From Zygnema circumcarinatum (Eukaryota > Streptophyta > Zygnematophyceae > Zygnematales > Zygnemataceae): DNA of 30,394 bases. Under the pieces are notes generated by a model that was given only the letters and a program-made list of their open reading frames with translations, made no database searches and was not told the DNA's origin. Each line of letters opens with the position of its first letter. Position 1 is the stretch's first letter. The DNA is taken from positions 359,881 through 390,274 of the forward strand of contig CM074815.1 in the NCBI GenBank assembly GCA_037447605.1, given 5' to 3'. Made by a program: the position numbers and the translations under genes. This document shows, in pieces, positions 1 to 11,460 of this stretch.

Positions 1-453
1 GGGTTCAAAAATTAAGCGACGTTCAGGGTTCCAGTTTCAGAACTCAAGGGTCCAGAATTTCGAGTTCAAGGCTTAGGGTTGAGGGTTTAAGAGACAGAGC
101 TTGAAATAAAACTTTCTCATTGATGCCGTCAATCGCCGACTTACAATCCGAGAGGATGAGTAGTACACACGAACAGGCCAAACACCTCAAAACCCTAAAA
201 ACTCTACAAGCCCTACAAACCCTAATTTTCACACAACCAGAACCCTAACTCCCCTGAACCCCTGTAACTGAATAGGCCTCAAAATTCACCTCAGAAGACG
301 ATCTTCTTCTGACATATTGACCCTCGTTCTCTCACTTCCTCTCCCTCCCCCCCCCCCATCCTTCCCCTGCCCTCCCCTCCCCTCCCCTCCCATTTGACCA
401 CAATATTTCAACATGTATAGAGCGTTTCTACGCAATTCCGTATTCCGTTATCC
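1..453. other. 3' flank of VIPP1, no gene seen
   Basis: No convincing coding exon is visible. The stretch holds scattered telomere-box-like words (AACCCTAA and TTAGGGTT near 75-90 and 190-250) and a C-rich run with CCCCT units at about 340-392. It probably contains the 3' UTR of the minus-strand VIPP1 gene. Confidence 0.5.
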
Positions 454-3400
454 TCAGAGGTCCTTTGCTTTCCTTCGCAGCTCATTCAGTTCTGCCTCAA
501 TTTCCAAATCCTTTACGGAAATCCCCGAGCTAACGGCGGGGCTGCTTCTGCCAGGTGGCAGTTCGCCGGATGTCTGCAGACGGCACATATATTGCAAAGC
601 TCGACACAATATCAGACTGAATTCAAAAAGGAAAAACAAAAAAACATAATGTAATAGTTCAACCTCATCTTTTAGATAACTTGAACGTGAACAGGTCGTG
701 TTGAAAAAAAGCTATGGGAGGCGAACAAAGGTAACTGCCCTTCATCTTGCCCCCCCTCCACTCTCTCTCGCTCCCTCTCTCCCTCCCTCGTTCCCTCTCC
801 CTCTCTCTCGTTCCCTCTCTCCCTCCCTTGTTCCCTCTCCCTCTCCCTCTCCATCTCTCCCTCCCTTTCCTTCTTCCTTTCTCCCTCTCTCCCTCTCCCT
901 GCCGTCTCCCTCTCCCTCTCTCTTGCTGATCTAGTTCACTTCTTTGCACTGAAACGCAGTTCTATGAGGATCATTTCCCTGTCGAGCAGTTTCAGTTCCG
1001 TGAGACTGTACCCTTGATGAGCCGAGCATGTCTCGCTTCAGAGCAGCCAAATCGTCGTCGACATCACCACTCTCCAATAAGGCGAACTGTGTAAGCCTCC
1101 CAACATCACTTTTTTCACTCAGAACATCATCGGAATTATATAGAGACCTTTCATAACTAACATCATTTCTCGCTGACCTACAACATCACACTTTTGAGGG
1201 TTCACACATTGACCTAGAGCTGAAAAGAGAGCGATGTAAACATCACATATCTGGCAATCCCTGCATCATCTTGGTGTGATGTATGCATGAAGCAGAGGTG
1301 ATGTCGCACCTTGCTGGCTAAGTCATCCTTAGTCAGTTCGTTGACTGCCTCGGACTGAGCTTCCAAAGCCAATACTGCAACGAGGCGAGAACAGCAGAGA
1401 ACAAATCAAATCAATAATAGAGAACAAGTTTAAGGGAAGGAGAGGGCAAAAGGGAGAGGGAGGAGACTGAGGGAGGAGGGGAGGAAGTAGGCAGAGGGAG
1501 AGACTGGAGAGGGAGGCAGGGGGCGACTGAGGGAGAGAGAAAGGGGAAAGAGAGAGAGAGAGAGATTGAGAGAAGAAGAAGGGGAGGAGTATGAAAGCAA
1601 TATAGTAGTTTAGTAGTGTAGTAATATACTAGTAGTAGTAGTGTAGTAGTATTGTGTGTAGTATTAGTTGGTTACAACTTCGTAAGAAACGTACATGGTA
1701 TTAAACGACCTCAAAAGAGAAAATAAGGGGAGATGAATATGGGGAATTGAGGTAAACCTTTCTCCTCCATCCTCTCAAAGGCGGCGAGAGAGCTGCTTGT
1801 GTTGATGCCGCCCAACATCTCGTTCACCTTTTGTGCGGTCCTGCAGTCCGACGTGCTTACACGTGTGTGAGGGGGAGTGAGGAGAGGGGCGAGGGAACAG
1901 AAAAAACGGGCGAGAAGGACGAGAGGAACGAGGAGAGAAATAGAGAAGAACAAAGAGAGAAAGAGAGGGGAATGAGGAGAGAAAGAGAGAAGAACGAAGA
2001 GAGAAAGAGAGAGGAACGAGAAGAGAAAGAGAGAAGAACGAAGAGAGAAAGAGAGGGGAACGAGAAAAGAAAGAAAGAGGAAGGGGTAGGCGGACTGGAG
2101 AGAGAGAAGTGTGGCGATAGCCGTATAGAGAGGAAAATATGGACAGCTGGCATGGAGCATACTTAGCAGACTGTGCCCGGGCTTTGAGCGTATCTTTCTT
2201 TGACTTCGCCTCCTGAATCTTGCTTTCCAAGAGCTGCAAAAATCACCACAGGTAGAAAGGCCTTCTTTCAGTTTATTTCTTACCCTCCCATTTATCTGAT
2301 AGACGTTCGTTTAGGAAAATGCTTATGTCCAAACCTGCCTTTCCTGGAGTCAGAGCTGACAAAATAGAAACTAAAAACCGAATCTAAATGCAGGTAGAGG
2401 AGGTAAACTAAAATCTATAGGTTTCGATACTCATTAAGATCATAATCCTTGACTATTTAATAGCCTTGATGCATCAGAATAGACAAACCGACAAGGCACA
2501 CTAACTTGGCGTGTCCCCTACATTTCTCCCTTCCCACCTTCCATCCTCTCTCTCTCCCTATTCTCGATTTCTCTTCCCCCTTTCTCTAGTCTCTCTGCCA
2601 TTACACATCCCCCCCCTCCTTCCACTCTTCCCAAGTCCCTCTCCCTCCTTCCGAGCCCCTCTCTCTCAACCTTCCAAAAACAAGGAGACGAGCTCACCCT
2701 TGTATTGGATATCAGCTTCTCCACAACAGACTTCTGCTGCTCAAGCTGCGAGCCCAAAGCCTTTGCATTATCCTGCTCCCCAAACCGAACACACATAGCC
2801 GGCTCAGCTGAGAGAGAGAGAGAGAGAGGCAGAGAGAGAAAAAGAGTGAGAGAGTAGATTCAAATTGTCCGCACCTCAAAGTCCTTCCTCCTCTTGAGCG
2901 CCTCCTTTGCCAAAAGTTCGTCTCCCTTCTCAAGGGCGAGCTTTGCTCTCCGATACCTGCCCAGAACAGAAGAAATCGGATATATTAGAGAAATCTGAAT
3001 AAAATAGAAAACTAAAATATTGGACTGGTGGCATTAAAAGGACAAGTTCGTTCAGAGACTGATCACATTAGACTCTGCACTGACGGTTGATCAGCTGAAG
3101 AACACTCAGGTCAACTAACTGACTATCCTTCGTCTCTGACTTCCTTCACCCCTCGACTCTCAATATTAAGGGTGGAGTAAAAACTTTCCAATTCCGGTTT
3201 GTGGCATAACCCCAGCCCGCAGAGAGTAAAAGTGAGAGAGAGAGGGTAAGTAGGGGAGACCGAGAGAAAGGGAAAGAGAGAGAGGAATCTGCCTCTACTG
3301 TATTTCTTGATAACTTCTTTTTTTCTTTTTCTTTCAACGACTTTAACTTCCAAAGCTTTACCAGTCATCAGCATTTTGCTGCGCCTGCTTGCATCGGTTC

Positions 3401-3799
3401 TCCAACTGCTTCTGTGATGCCAGGACCTGAAAATAGACACAATCGTTCAAATCGATCAACATTCAATTCTCAAATCCCGAGAATAAAAATCACCTTCTTC
3501 TCAGTTGGCCAACTTCATCAATCGCATCGATAGGTGGTATTGAATGTTGACATGCTTACTCAAGCCTAACCTGCTGTCCTTCTTTCAAAAGGGCACTTCT
3601 GCATGCTTGTCTTCTCTCAATTGTCTTTCTGCTAAACATGAAGCCCTCTTGCACTCACTTAATTTCTGTGTGTAATTGATCCCTCCCCCTCCCCCCTAAC
3701 CCCTACCCCCTACCCCCTCTCTACCCCGCTCCCTCTCTCCCACACTCCCTCCCCCATCCCGCCCCCTCCCTCCCCTTCTCTCTCCTCCCTCGCTCCCCC

Positions 3800-3853
<54 letters not shown>

Positions 3854-5165
3854 TACATGTGTATGTACCTGGGCTGAGGTCTGGCGAAGTTTGATCAAGT
3901 CCTCATTCATCTCCTCCACCGTCTGGTCGAGAAGCTTCTCCGGGTCCTCTGCAGCAGTCACTGCTGCATTTGCGTATGACTGCAAAAACAGGTCATAAAA
4001 TCGGTGACCACATACACGAGTTAAACAACCATTACAACAGTCTTCCAAGGAAATTTGTCAAATTCAAACAGAATAATATCAGATTATGTACCCATTACAT
4101 ACATGTAAAACATGTCAGCCTTACCTTCACAATGCGAACGACCCGGTCAAAAAGGTTCATTTGTGAAGCCAAAGCCCCTCCTCCAGGTGCCGCTCCCTCC
4201 CAAAAGGAGGCAGCCAATGACCGGCTGCTCTCTGCTACAAGCCAACGAAGGCACCAAGGCAAACAAAATAAACAAATTAAAAACAAGGGGAAGATCAAAT
4301 TTAAATGCTTGATTGCTCGAAATTTACCGGAAAAAATGTAGTTTTCAATACTTGCAGAGAAAGAAAAAGCGAAGATTGACTTCGCAATTTGGAAGAAAAG
4401 TTGAAGAGAGGAAGGATAACGGAAGCAGCGGAGGCCGAATTAAAAAAACAACAGAGAGAGAGGGGGAAAGAGAGAGAGAGAAAAAGAAAGAGAGGGAGAC
4501 CTGCCTCGTACCATAGCCATTCACTTCACAGGAAACAAGGATGCGATAACTCATACAAGCTTCAGGCGAATTTAAAGACCTAATACAGCTTCAAGCATAC
4601 AGAGAGAGAGGGAGAGAGAGAAAGAGAAGAAGAGAGATAAAGCGAGAGAGCACAGCACTTCATGCCCTCTACACAGCTCCCACAGTTCATCAAGCAGCAA
4701 AATTCAAGCTCAATTCCGCCAAGTTGTGCTGCATCCACTAATCCATCCATCGCCGTTCGTCATAGACCCGCTTTTAGTTTCCAGTTCCAGTTCCAGTTCC
4801 ACTTTCAGTTCACATCCACTTTAACTTCCACATCCACATCCAGTTCCAATTCCAGTTCCAACTTCAGCTTTAGGTTCATGCCTGCCACGTTTCATTGTAT
4901 TCATTCGTTCAAGTGCCTGAGCGAACCCTGCTTGAGCCAGCTCACCTCCGCCATCAAAGAATCCCGAATGCAGGGACCGCCTGCAAAAGCTGCTCAAGGA
5001 AGCGCCAACCGCCGCTTGGGGGCTGGAGGCCCTGAACCCTAATCCCTGGCCAGGGCTCCTGCAAGTGTTTGCCGCGCTCCGGTCATGGCTGCCCTTGGAG
5101 AGCGCCTTCTGCAGAGAGCTCGGAGCAGTTATCGCGCCAGCGGCGGCGAAGCTGGTGGCAGCCAT
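454..5165 (-). CDS. VIPP1: VIPP1/IM30 (PspA family), plastid membrane-remodelling protein, 11 exons
   Basis: VIPP1 is the plastid PspA/ESCRT-III-like protein that assembles rings and rods on thylakoid and inner-envelope membranes. Exons (5' to 3'): 5165-4946, 4231-4125, 3979-3869, 3426-3362, 2956-2875, 2772-2698, 2233-2163, 1840-1758, 1374-1310, 1086-1012, 573-454. All junctions are GT-AG and phase-consistent, giving 1074 nt and 357 residues (Arabidopsis VIPP1 is about 330). Residues 1 to about 95 look like a transit peptide. [12 protein letters not shown] at 98-109 is the N-terminal amphipathic helix, followed by the coiled-coil PspA core with [27 protein letters not shown] and AFERMEEKV. 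The plant-type C-terminal extension after GELPPGR ends in [12 protein letters not shown]. The start ATG lies in GCCATGG context; the open frame upstream has only a TTG. The exon 1/2 join is the least certain. Almost every intron carries GA/CT simple repeats. Confidence 0.95.
574..1011. repeat. CT-rich repeat in VIPP1 intron 10
   Basis: Positions 745-925 are nearly pure pyrimidine on the + strand (CTCCCTCT-type units), inside the last VIPP1 intron. Open frames here on both strands are low-complexity artefacts. Confidence 0.8.
1430..1660. repeat. GA-rich and TAG-rich repeats in VIPP1 intron 8
   Basis: A purine tract of GGGAG/GAGA units (about 1434-1580) is followed by a TAGTAG-rich stretch (about 1600-1660), both inside the intron between the exons at 1840-1758 and 1374-1310. 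Confidence 0.7.
1875..2095. repeat. purine minisatellite in VIPP1 intron 7
   Basis: About ten imperfect copies of a roughly 20-bp purine unit combining GAACGA with GAGAGAAAGAGA occur on the + strand inside intron 7. Frames on both strands stay open through it, giving artefactual ORFs. Confidence 0.75.
3676..3854. repeat. C-rich tract and (CT)n microsatellite in VIPP1 intron 3
   Basis: CCCCTAC/CCCTCCC units at 3676-3790 run into a nearly pure (CT)n run at about 3796-3854, just downstream of the donor of the exon ending at 3869 on the minus strand. Confidence 0.8.
4780..4870. repeat. short TTCCAG / CATCCA tandem repeats in VIPP1 intron 1
   Basis: TTCCAG hexamers (about 4780-4800 and 4840-4860) flank CACATC units. 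They lie in the first intron, downstream of the donor at 4945/4944. Confidence 0.6.
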
Positions 5166-5830
5166 GGCTGGCAAGCTTCCAAAAATCAATACAGTTTTCG
5201 ATGTCTTGAGTTTCTCTCCCTCTTTCTCCCTCTCTTTATCTCTCTCCTTTCACCCCTCTCTCTCTCTCCCCCTGCCTTTCTCTCTCTCTGTCCCTCAACC
5301 CTCGTCCCCTCTTCCTCTCGCTTTCTCTTCCCCTCTCTCTCCCTCTCTCGTTCCTCTCTCTGTCTCCCTCTCCACACTTCGAAAGCCTGAACGAAGCCTT
5401 GCAAGCGGAGCAGTGACTTTACCAAGGCCCTCCCTCGCCGACTATCCTCCAATCGAAATTTGCCACGTGTACAAAAGCGTCAACGTGGCAGTTTCCCACT
5501 GGTTCCTGTCCCGCAGTGGCGCCCTTTGCTTGGCCCGCGGGGAAGGGGGAGGGAGGGAGATGGCGTGTCGAGAAAGCAGGGCAGGGGGGGGCTTCGCACG
5601 TGTGAACACAAAACTCAGCGTCGACATCGTCGTTGTTCAAAAAACAAAGGAAATCGTGCGGTACCGTTGGCAGTGTGAACGGGTCGAGAAGTGTCCAGAA
5701 GGTTCCAGGGTTTGGCCTCATTGCTGCCTTTCTTAGCAATGTTGGGCCAAGAGCTAACAACATGTGAACCATGTTTTTGTTGCGCATGCATTGTGGTAAT
5801 GGAAAGGATTTGGCATCCAGAAGCAGAGTT
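5166..5830. promoter_or_regulatory. VIPP1 upstream region with two G-boxes and a CT-rich tract
   Basis: This is the region upstream of the minus-strand VIPP1 start. A CT-rich tract spans about 5210-5375. Two perfect CACGTG G-boxes are at 5464-5469 and 5597-5602; the second sits in the 11-mer GCACGTGTGAA (5596-5606), which recurs upstream of the lumen-protein gene and of CLPP3. Use of the G-boxes by bZIP/bHLH factors is inference. Confidence 0.45.
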
Positions 5831-5834
5831 CAGC

Positions 5835-5950
5835 TCATGGCTCTTTCCTTTCGTCCCTAGGTCCGTTGTGAGCGGTTGGTTCCTCATGGTTCATTTCCCC
5901 ATGTTTGTGTTGTGCATGTGCATTCCATGGTATCGCCATCATGAAATCAT
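5835..5950 (-). repeat. dispersed repeat family, copy A (single arm)
   Basis: Shares the words CGGTTGGTTCCTC, CATGTT..TGTTG and GTGCATGTGC with the left arm at 11469-11545, and in reverse complement with arms at 11635-11735 and 19722-19810. It also carries TTTCGTCCCTAGG, matching CCTAGGGACAAAAGG at 11707-11721 in reverse. No coding capacity; probably a partial copy of the foldback element. Confidence 0.6.
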
Positions 5951-6266
5951 CGTGAGATCATCATCATAATATGAACAATAGTAATAGTGATAGTTTTGTT
6001 GCCACTTCAACATAGCTCCTTCCATATGTCCGTGAACTTTGAAAGCGTTGGCTGACAGTGATCGCCTCATAGTCAGTCAGGCCAATTGAGCTTTACCAAT
6101 TCTCGTCGGTTTGTTTTATTCCACTATTAGATTATCGCATTTTGGCTTCACAATTCTCATAGGTTCGTTCCTTGTGCACTGAGACCTTCGGACATGTTCC
6201 AAAGATGAAGTTTAGATGTAGAAAGAGATTGCTTTTGACTACGGGGACGTGGGAATAGGGCAGGTG

Positions 6267-6272
6267 AAAAAA
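6267..6272 (-). terminator. Pol III T6 terminator of the tRNA-Ala gene
   Basis: Six A on the + strand, read as TTTTTT on the minus strand, five bases beyond the tRNA 3' end; this matches the Pol III stop signal. Confidence 0.8.
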
Positions 6273-6277
6273 TGAAG

Positions 6278-6350
6278 TGGAGACGCGGGGCATCGATCCC
6301 CGTACCTCTCGCATGCAAAGCGAGCGCTCTACCATATGAGCTACACCCCC
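6278..6350 (-). tRNA. tRNA-Ala (anticodon TGC)
   Basis: Read on the minus strand, 73 nt fold as a cloverleaf without intron: acceptor GGGGGTG pairs with CGTCTCC (with G:U wobbles), D arm GCTC..GAGC, anticodon stem CTCGC/GCGAG around loop TTTGCAT (anticodon TGC), and T arm CGGGG/CCCCG around ATCGATG. The discriminator base is A and CCA is not encoded, as in nuclear tRNA genes. A six-T Pol III terminator (minus strand) follows at 6272-6267. The sequence closely resembles plant cytosolic tRNA-Ala. Confidence 0.95.
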
Positions 6351-8326
6351 GAACGACACACACATACTTTCAATGCAATTTAAAATATAAAATTTTCCAA
6401 GATATTACTTCATAAGATAGATACATTTTCCCGCTTTGAGAGAAGCCTTGAACAAAGTAACAAGATGCTCCATAAACAATTCCCTATACAACTTCTCAAA
6501 GAGAATCCTAACGACCTTCTCTGCCTAGCGCAGAGTTTAAAATTAAAAAATGCCTTGTCAAATTTTGGTGCCAAGCTTTCTGCTCAGCCTTGTACAGATT
6601 AATGAGATACTCCACATACAATCACTGCATCTCACAACTTTACCTAAAAAGAAACTAACCGTAAAACCTTTCTTTGCAGGGCAGACACTCGCTAGTGCCA
6701 AGCTTTTTATTCATCTTTTCGGTCCTCCTCACCTGTCACTATTCAAGAACTTATAAGCCATACCTCAATTTTATAAAACAGGAGTTACGAGCATGGACAA
6801 ATAGAAAACGTCCTTTTGTAAATCAGGGGGGGAGGGATTTTACACATCAAACTACCGGAATGTGTAGGACCGATAGTCGTGCATTGGAGGGTTTTGCTTA
6901 TTTTTACCATTGCAAATACCCTCCTCAACTTGGTAACTTTCACACAGGTGTGGTACAAAGAAAATGGCATTCAGTGATACACCGGAGAAGCGCAAACGTC
7001 AACCTCAACTTCGGCCTATTCGGGTTGTGGGTTTATGGTTTATTGAAACCTATAGAGTCGTTAGGGTTTAGCTGAATGTACAAAGGTTCTTAACATCTAC
7101 CGAGAATGGGAACACGATTCATCCACGAGAGCGACTGAACGACACACCTCCACATTAGGGTTTCTATCTAAGAAATTCGCAAAAGAACCATTCGGGAGAG
7201 CTCTCGTTCAGAACCAAAGAAAGCGAGTCAGAACCCCCTTTCTATGCATTGAGCCCTTCTTTCAATCATCGAGGAAACCCCGTAACGTAGTGCCCATAGA
7301 GACGCATTCACGATCCAAGCATTCAGTTCTAGTTTGGCGAGCAGTTGGATTCGATGTCATGTCACCTTTCCTAAACTGACCATCTCTGCCCACACCCTGC
7401 TTTCGCATCGCTGGGTTTCCTGCTGTTACTCGTTTTGCTGCTACTCGGTGACTCGGTCGTCCCTAACGGAGTCGATGCCGACAGGATCCGAGGAGAACAG
7501 ATTCCAACAGAACTGCTCGCGCCATGGATCCTCTGCGAATGTAACCTACAAACCGTGGCGGTATCGAAGGGATCTTGTTCGCATTTCGAATACTTTGGCT
7601 GCCCTAACCGAGGCCAGAGTCACTTCCAGACCTGCGGGAAGAGCAAAAACATTTCACGATGCAGCACCTTCTTCTTCTCCTGCACGGTAAAACCCCTCAT
7701 GAGAGCCCTGCTCGCTGTACATAGAAAACCATGAGGAGGTCATATGACAGGGACGCTGCTCTGGCACTACGGAAAGGTGGAAATCGGGAGGGGGGGGGGG
7801 GGTGGGCGGGGAGGAGAGGAAGAGGGAAGAGGGGGCCGGAAACGGAGAAAGAACGGGATAGGAGTAGAAATCCCTAAGGAGATCATTTCCAAGTGGTTTC
7901 CACAGAATCAAGGTGATTCTGCAGGCCCTGACATTGACAGCACAGCCCTCTCTCTCTACTACTCGCTCCTACTCGAAACAGGAGAGACGCCAGCCTTTGA
8001 CGTATACTGAGACAGAGCACGCTTAAAGATTGCCACGTGACTGGAAGGCCTCAAGTAGCATCATAATCCCAGAGAGAATCTTCGCCGAGCTGTCACAGCT
8101 CAGGCTTTTGGCAAATGCTTCGCTCCGGTGCTAACCAAGGAAGGGAAGGACGAGAGAGAGGGGGAGGGAGAGAAAAAAAGGGAGAGGGAGAGGGAGAAAG
8201 AGAAAATGGAGTGAAAAAAGGGGTTTGCAGTGAAGTTTGACGTCTCCTGCGAGTGCCGAAACTCTGTGTAGGGGAAACAACACGACGACGATCGCATGGA
8301 AACGTATGGAAACGGGCGCATACCCT
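6351..8326. other. spacer between tRNA-Ala and the NSR-type gene, no gene recognised
   Basis: No exon could be assigned. Open frames at 7334-7690 and 7435-7734 (+) overlap each other and show no recognisable motif. A diverged tandem duplication of about 140 bp occupies 6445-6720. A G-run and purine tract lies at 7786-7850, and a GA tract at 8147-8215. A G-box is at 8034-8039. The last few hundred bases probably include the 3' UTR of the NSR-type gene. Confidence 0.5.
6445..6720. repeat. diverged tandem duplication, about 140 bp unit
   Basis: GCCTTGNACA and GAGATRCTCCA-like words at 6445-6500 recur from 6587. Both copies contain the identical 12-mer GTGCCAAGCTTT (6568-6579 and 6695-6706). Alignment needs indels, so the call is tentative. 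Confidence 0.45.
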
Positions 8327-8864
8327 TTAACGCCGGCGGCCTCGATAGTCATCATCACGATAGTCGCTGCGATAGCCGCTGCGATATCCGTCCTCACGAG
8401 AAGAGGGGCCTCGAGGGCCGGGATTGCGGGCAAAGGTGAGACGGAGAGCGGGTGAATCACGCTCGAGCTCATCAAAGCGATATCCTGACCACTCGTAAAG
8501 TGGCACGTGTTAGGGCATGGAGAGAGGAGCCAGGTCAGACCTTCCAGGCCGTCCTCATCAGCGGCGGAGAGGAAGTACGTCCGACACGTTCTTCCCAAAA
8601 GCGTAAAATCTGAGCACGCTTTAGGCAGCAATACCTGCCCGCCTCATACCTTGTAGAGCTTCTAGCGCCGTTGCTGCGCAGCGCGCATCTGCAAACTCAA
8701 CAAAGCACAACACCACTTTTTCGCCTGCAGCCTGCAACAGGCTGCCGTTGAGGTCAGCACGTGTAAGAAGTGGAGAACAGAGAGAAACAGAGGGAGAGGT
8801 AGAGTGAAAAGAGAGAGCCGGAAAGAGACACAAGAGGGAGAGATCTGAAAGAACTTGGACACAG

Positions 8865-8960
<96 letters not shown>

Positions 8961-10930
8961 GAGAGTAACAAGAAATGTGAGCTAGGACACCATACGAAAG
9001 ACCAAAGCAAATATAGATTGCAACCAAACAACAAGTAGAAAATTGCTAGTAGCCAACAGGAAAACAGAACAATTGACTTACCCTCTTTGCTTCCTTGTGA
9101 ACAAGTCGCACCTCCTTGTATCCAATGAATGGCCGGAATATGTCTGGCAAGCTGAAAGTCAAGGTGAACAGCAACCCAACCAAGCAACAAACTAAATCTT
9201 GCACAGAAAGCTGCATCGGCCGCATGAATGTCACATTTCCCACTATAACCGGCAAACTCTTCACGTCATTCACTGATTCCAACACAAACTTCAAAGACAC
9301 ACTACCTCACGACTTTTGTGCAAGAGCCACAAAAGTCAACGAACAAAAGCAAAATAGCATCCCCAGTGAAGGATAAAACATAAAAGTGGGGGGAGAGGGG
9401 GATACGCGCTGCTTCACGCTTGCTGCAGTCTACTGGAAGCCCATCGACGAACAAAGTTGCAGAGGCGTCGGGAGGAAGAAGGTCCAAAGCGCTTCTTTCT
9501 TGCTCTACCGCACCTCCATTTATCACTAAGGTTCGAGCGTCCATTTGAGCCAACGCTCGTCCTCCCGCAGGCCCAAGAAACATGTCTTCCGGCAAAGCCA
9601 GTGGCAGTCCTCCTACTCCGCCTGCTTGAAGGCCTAGCTGGCTGGCCAATCCGGGCGTTAAATTTGTACTGTAAACCTGCAGTAAGGATCCAAACATATA
9701 AATAGAAGATATTGAGTCAAATAACAACGTCAGATCAAGGATAGCATTGCAGCAGGGCCACCACTGCGACTTTGATACCTCAAGGGTTCTCCGAGGGGAA
9801 CGACAAGGAAGACACCTGGACGCGAATAAAGCTTAACCTATAGACTTCGGAAAAGGAAAAAGGGAACGAAGAATTATTCAGAGCTTTCCGCAAATTGAGC
9901 AATACTTATCTTGAAAAATAAAGGTAGCGATATTCTTTAGAAAAATAAAAAAGGGTAGCATTTGCTAAATTTAGACATGCACATGCACATGAGGAGAGCA
10001 AGATCCGAATGATCGTTGTGTTTGATTTGTAGGAGGAACTCACCAATTCAGACGCAGGAAGAGGCTCCTGGTCCCTCCAAGTGTTGCGAGGAGCGTTCCT
10101 GTCCTCATAGCCGCGGTCTGCTCTCGGCGCATATCCGACCTCCCGTTCAGTTGCTCGTGGCGCGTAGGGAGTGCCTCTTGCAGAGGGAAGCTCGTCTGCA
10201 TCATCTTTTGAGGATAATACGCCACTTCAAGGTAACGTTACATTCAAGAAAAACAAGCCAATTTTCAAAAAAGTGACAAAACATCAGGAGAGCACCTTCA
10301 GCAGTTAGGGCTATTGCAGGAAATTGAACTGATACGGTCACTGAACTGAACTGAAACTGTTGCTTACAATCCAAGTCTAAAACATTTCGACAATCGTAAG
10401 TGTTTCCGTCCAGGCAGGGAGGAGGATAGGATGCAACTTTCCAGACCATCAGCCTCGACATCGACGTCAACATCAGCATCACAAACCTGGACATGATGTA
10501 TTCATGGCCCATGTCGTCACCACAAAAGTCCAAAACATAATCGCCAAAATCATAGCATGACTATCCAGCTTAGCTTAGCTTTGCTTTGCAAAGTTAATAG
10601 TAAACGAGCAAGAAAGTACCAAAGAAAAAGATTTCGATAGAAAAATTGCATAGAAACAAGGGCAAACAGCAAGAAATACAGACAAGGCAAACCAGCAAGA
10701 ACATAGCAAAAATTGCAGCAAAACAGGATCTCCCTGAGCTGCAAGTGAGTACCATAAGCATCTCCATACTCGCGGCGAGGCCGCTTGGACACGGGCGAAG
10801 GAACAGTTCTGCGCTGCTCCGGCGCGTACCGCTCTCCTCCATTCGGATAACGCTCGCCTCCTGCATAGCGCGTCTCAGCCGCGGCAGCATAGCGAGGCTC
10901 AGTCGCCTGTCTGTACTGCCACTCCGCCAT
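8327..10930 (-). CDS. NSRA: nuclear speckle RNA-binding protein (NSR-type RRM protein), 6 exons
   Basis: A single-RRM protein of the plant NSRa/NSRb group, nuclear-speckle proteins that modulate alternative splicing. Exons: 10930-10753, 10195-10044, 9676-9406, 9143-9082, 8731-8650, 8484-8327; 903 nt, 300 residues, all junctions GT-AG and in phase. The N-terminal third is low complexity with RYA/RYP repeats and KRPRRE as a possible nuclear localisation signal. The RRM spans about 183-268: RNP2-like LFVDGL (184-189), then the signature CSKREAAHIFRPFIGYKEVR, then RNP1-like KVVLCFVEF (226-234) and LRLTFAR. The tail is rich in GYR/DYR and ends GRRR. Exon 2 could also start 6 nt earlier at an in-phase AG, adding two residues. 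Arabidopsis members interact with long noncoding RNAs; that role here is inference. Confidence 0.92.
8872..8965. repeat. (GA)n microsatellite in an NSR intron
   Basis: An essentially perfect GA dinucleotide run of about 81 bp (8872-8952), followed by GACAGACA and more GA, lies in the intron between the exons at 9143-9082 and 8731-8650. It is the longest pure dinucleotide array in the window and is likely length-polymorphic. Confidence 0.95.
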
Positions 10931-10954
10931 AGCCGCCGCCGTGGCCTTCTCCAG

Positions 10955-11130
10955 AGCGAAAGGATGCGGTTACAAGGGAGAGATATTTGCTTGCAAGAAG
11001 CGAAAGGATGCAGTTACAATAGAGAGATATCTGCTTGCAAGAAGCGAAAGGATGCAGTTACAATAGAGAGATATCTGCTTGCAGGAAGCGACAGGATGCA
11101 GTTACAATAGAGAGATATCTGCTTGCTTGC
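10955..11130. repeat. 44-bp minisatellite, 4 copies, just upstream of the NSR-type start
   Basis: Four head-to-tail copies begin at 10955, 10999, 11043 and 11087. Each contains GGATGCAGTTACAATAGAGA and ATCTGCTTGC (or close variants); copies 2 and 3 are nearly identical, and 1 and 4 have diverged. The array starts 25 bp upstream of the NSR-type ATG, in its 5' UTR or core promoter. Confidence 0.92.
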
Positions 11131-11460
11131 GAAGCGGAATCTGAATGCTCTATTCCCTGCTTCCTCCTTCCAAGGCTCCGCCAAGCAGGCACTTGCCCTG
11201 CTATCCTGCACCGCCCTGCAGGGGAGCTAGCTCAGGGGTGAAGTGACGGTGGTGGCTCAAATTTGTAAAATGTTTCAGCCAAAATTTGTAAAAAGAAAAA
11301 GATGCATGGGACGTACGGTTCTGGGTCTACTGGAGCCCTTTTAGGGTTCAAGGGCTTTGGGCTCAGGGAGGGTCCAGGGAGGGTTCAGGGCCTGGAGCGA
11401 GGGTTCAGGGAGGGTTCAAGGCCCTCCTAGGATTTGGGAATCGCTTTGGTTCCATAGTCA

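Noticed and set aside
5065-5736. 223-codon + strand ORF overlapping VIPP1 exon 1
   Set aside because: It starts at GTG, is antisense to the VIPP1 exon and continues through a CT-rich tract; no domain is seen.
6132-6365. ORFs of 77 and 68 codons over the tRNA
   Set aside because: They are translations of the tRNA-Ala gene and its flanks.
7334-7734. Two overlapping + strand ORFs of 118 and 99 codons, one Cys-rich
   Set aside because: No recognisable domain, no splice partners and no convincing start; evidence is too weak to call a gene.
7734-7745. AGGAGGT followed by CATATG, like a bacterial ribosome-binding site
   Set aside because: The window is eukaryotic nuclear DNA with introns; the following ORF is a low-complexity glycine/arginine frame.
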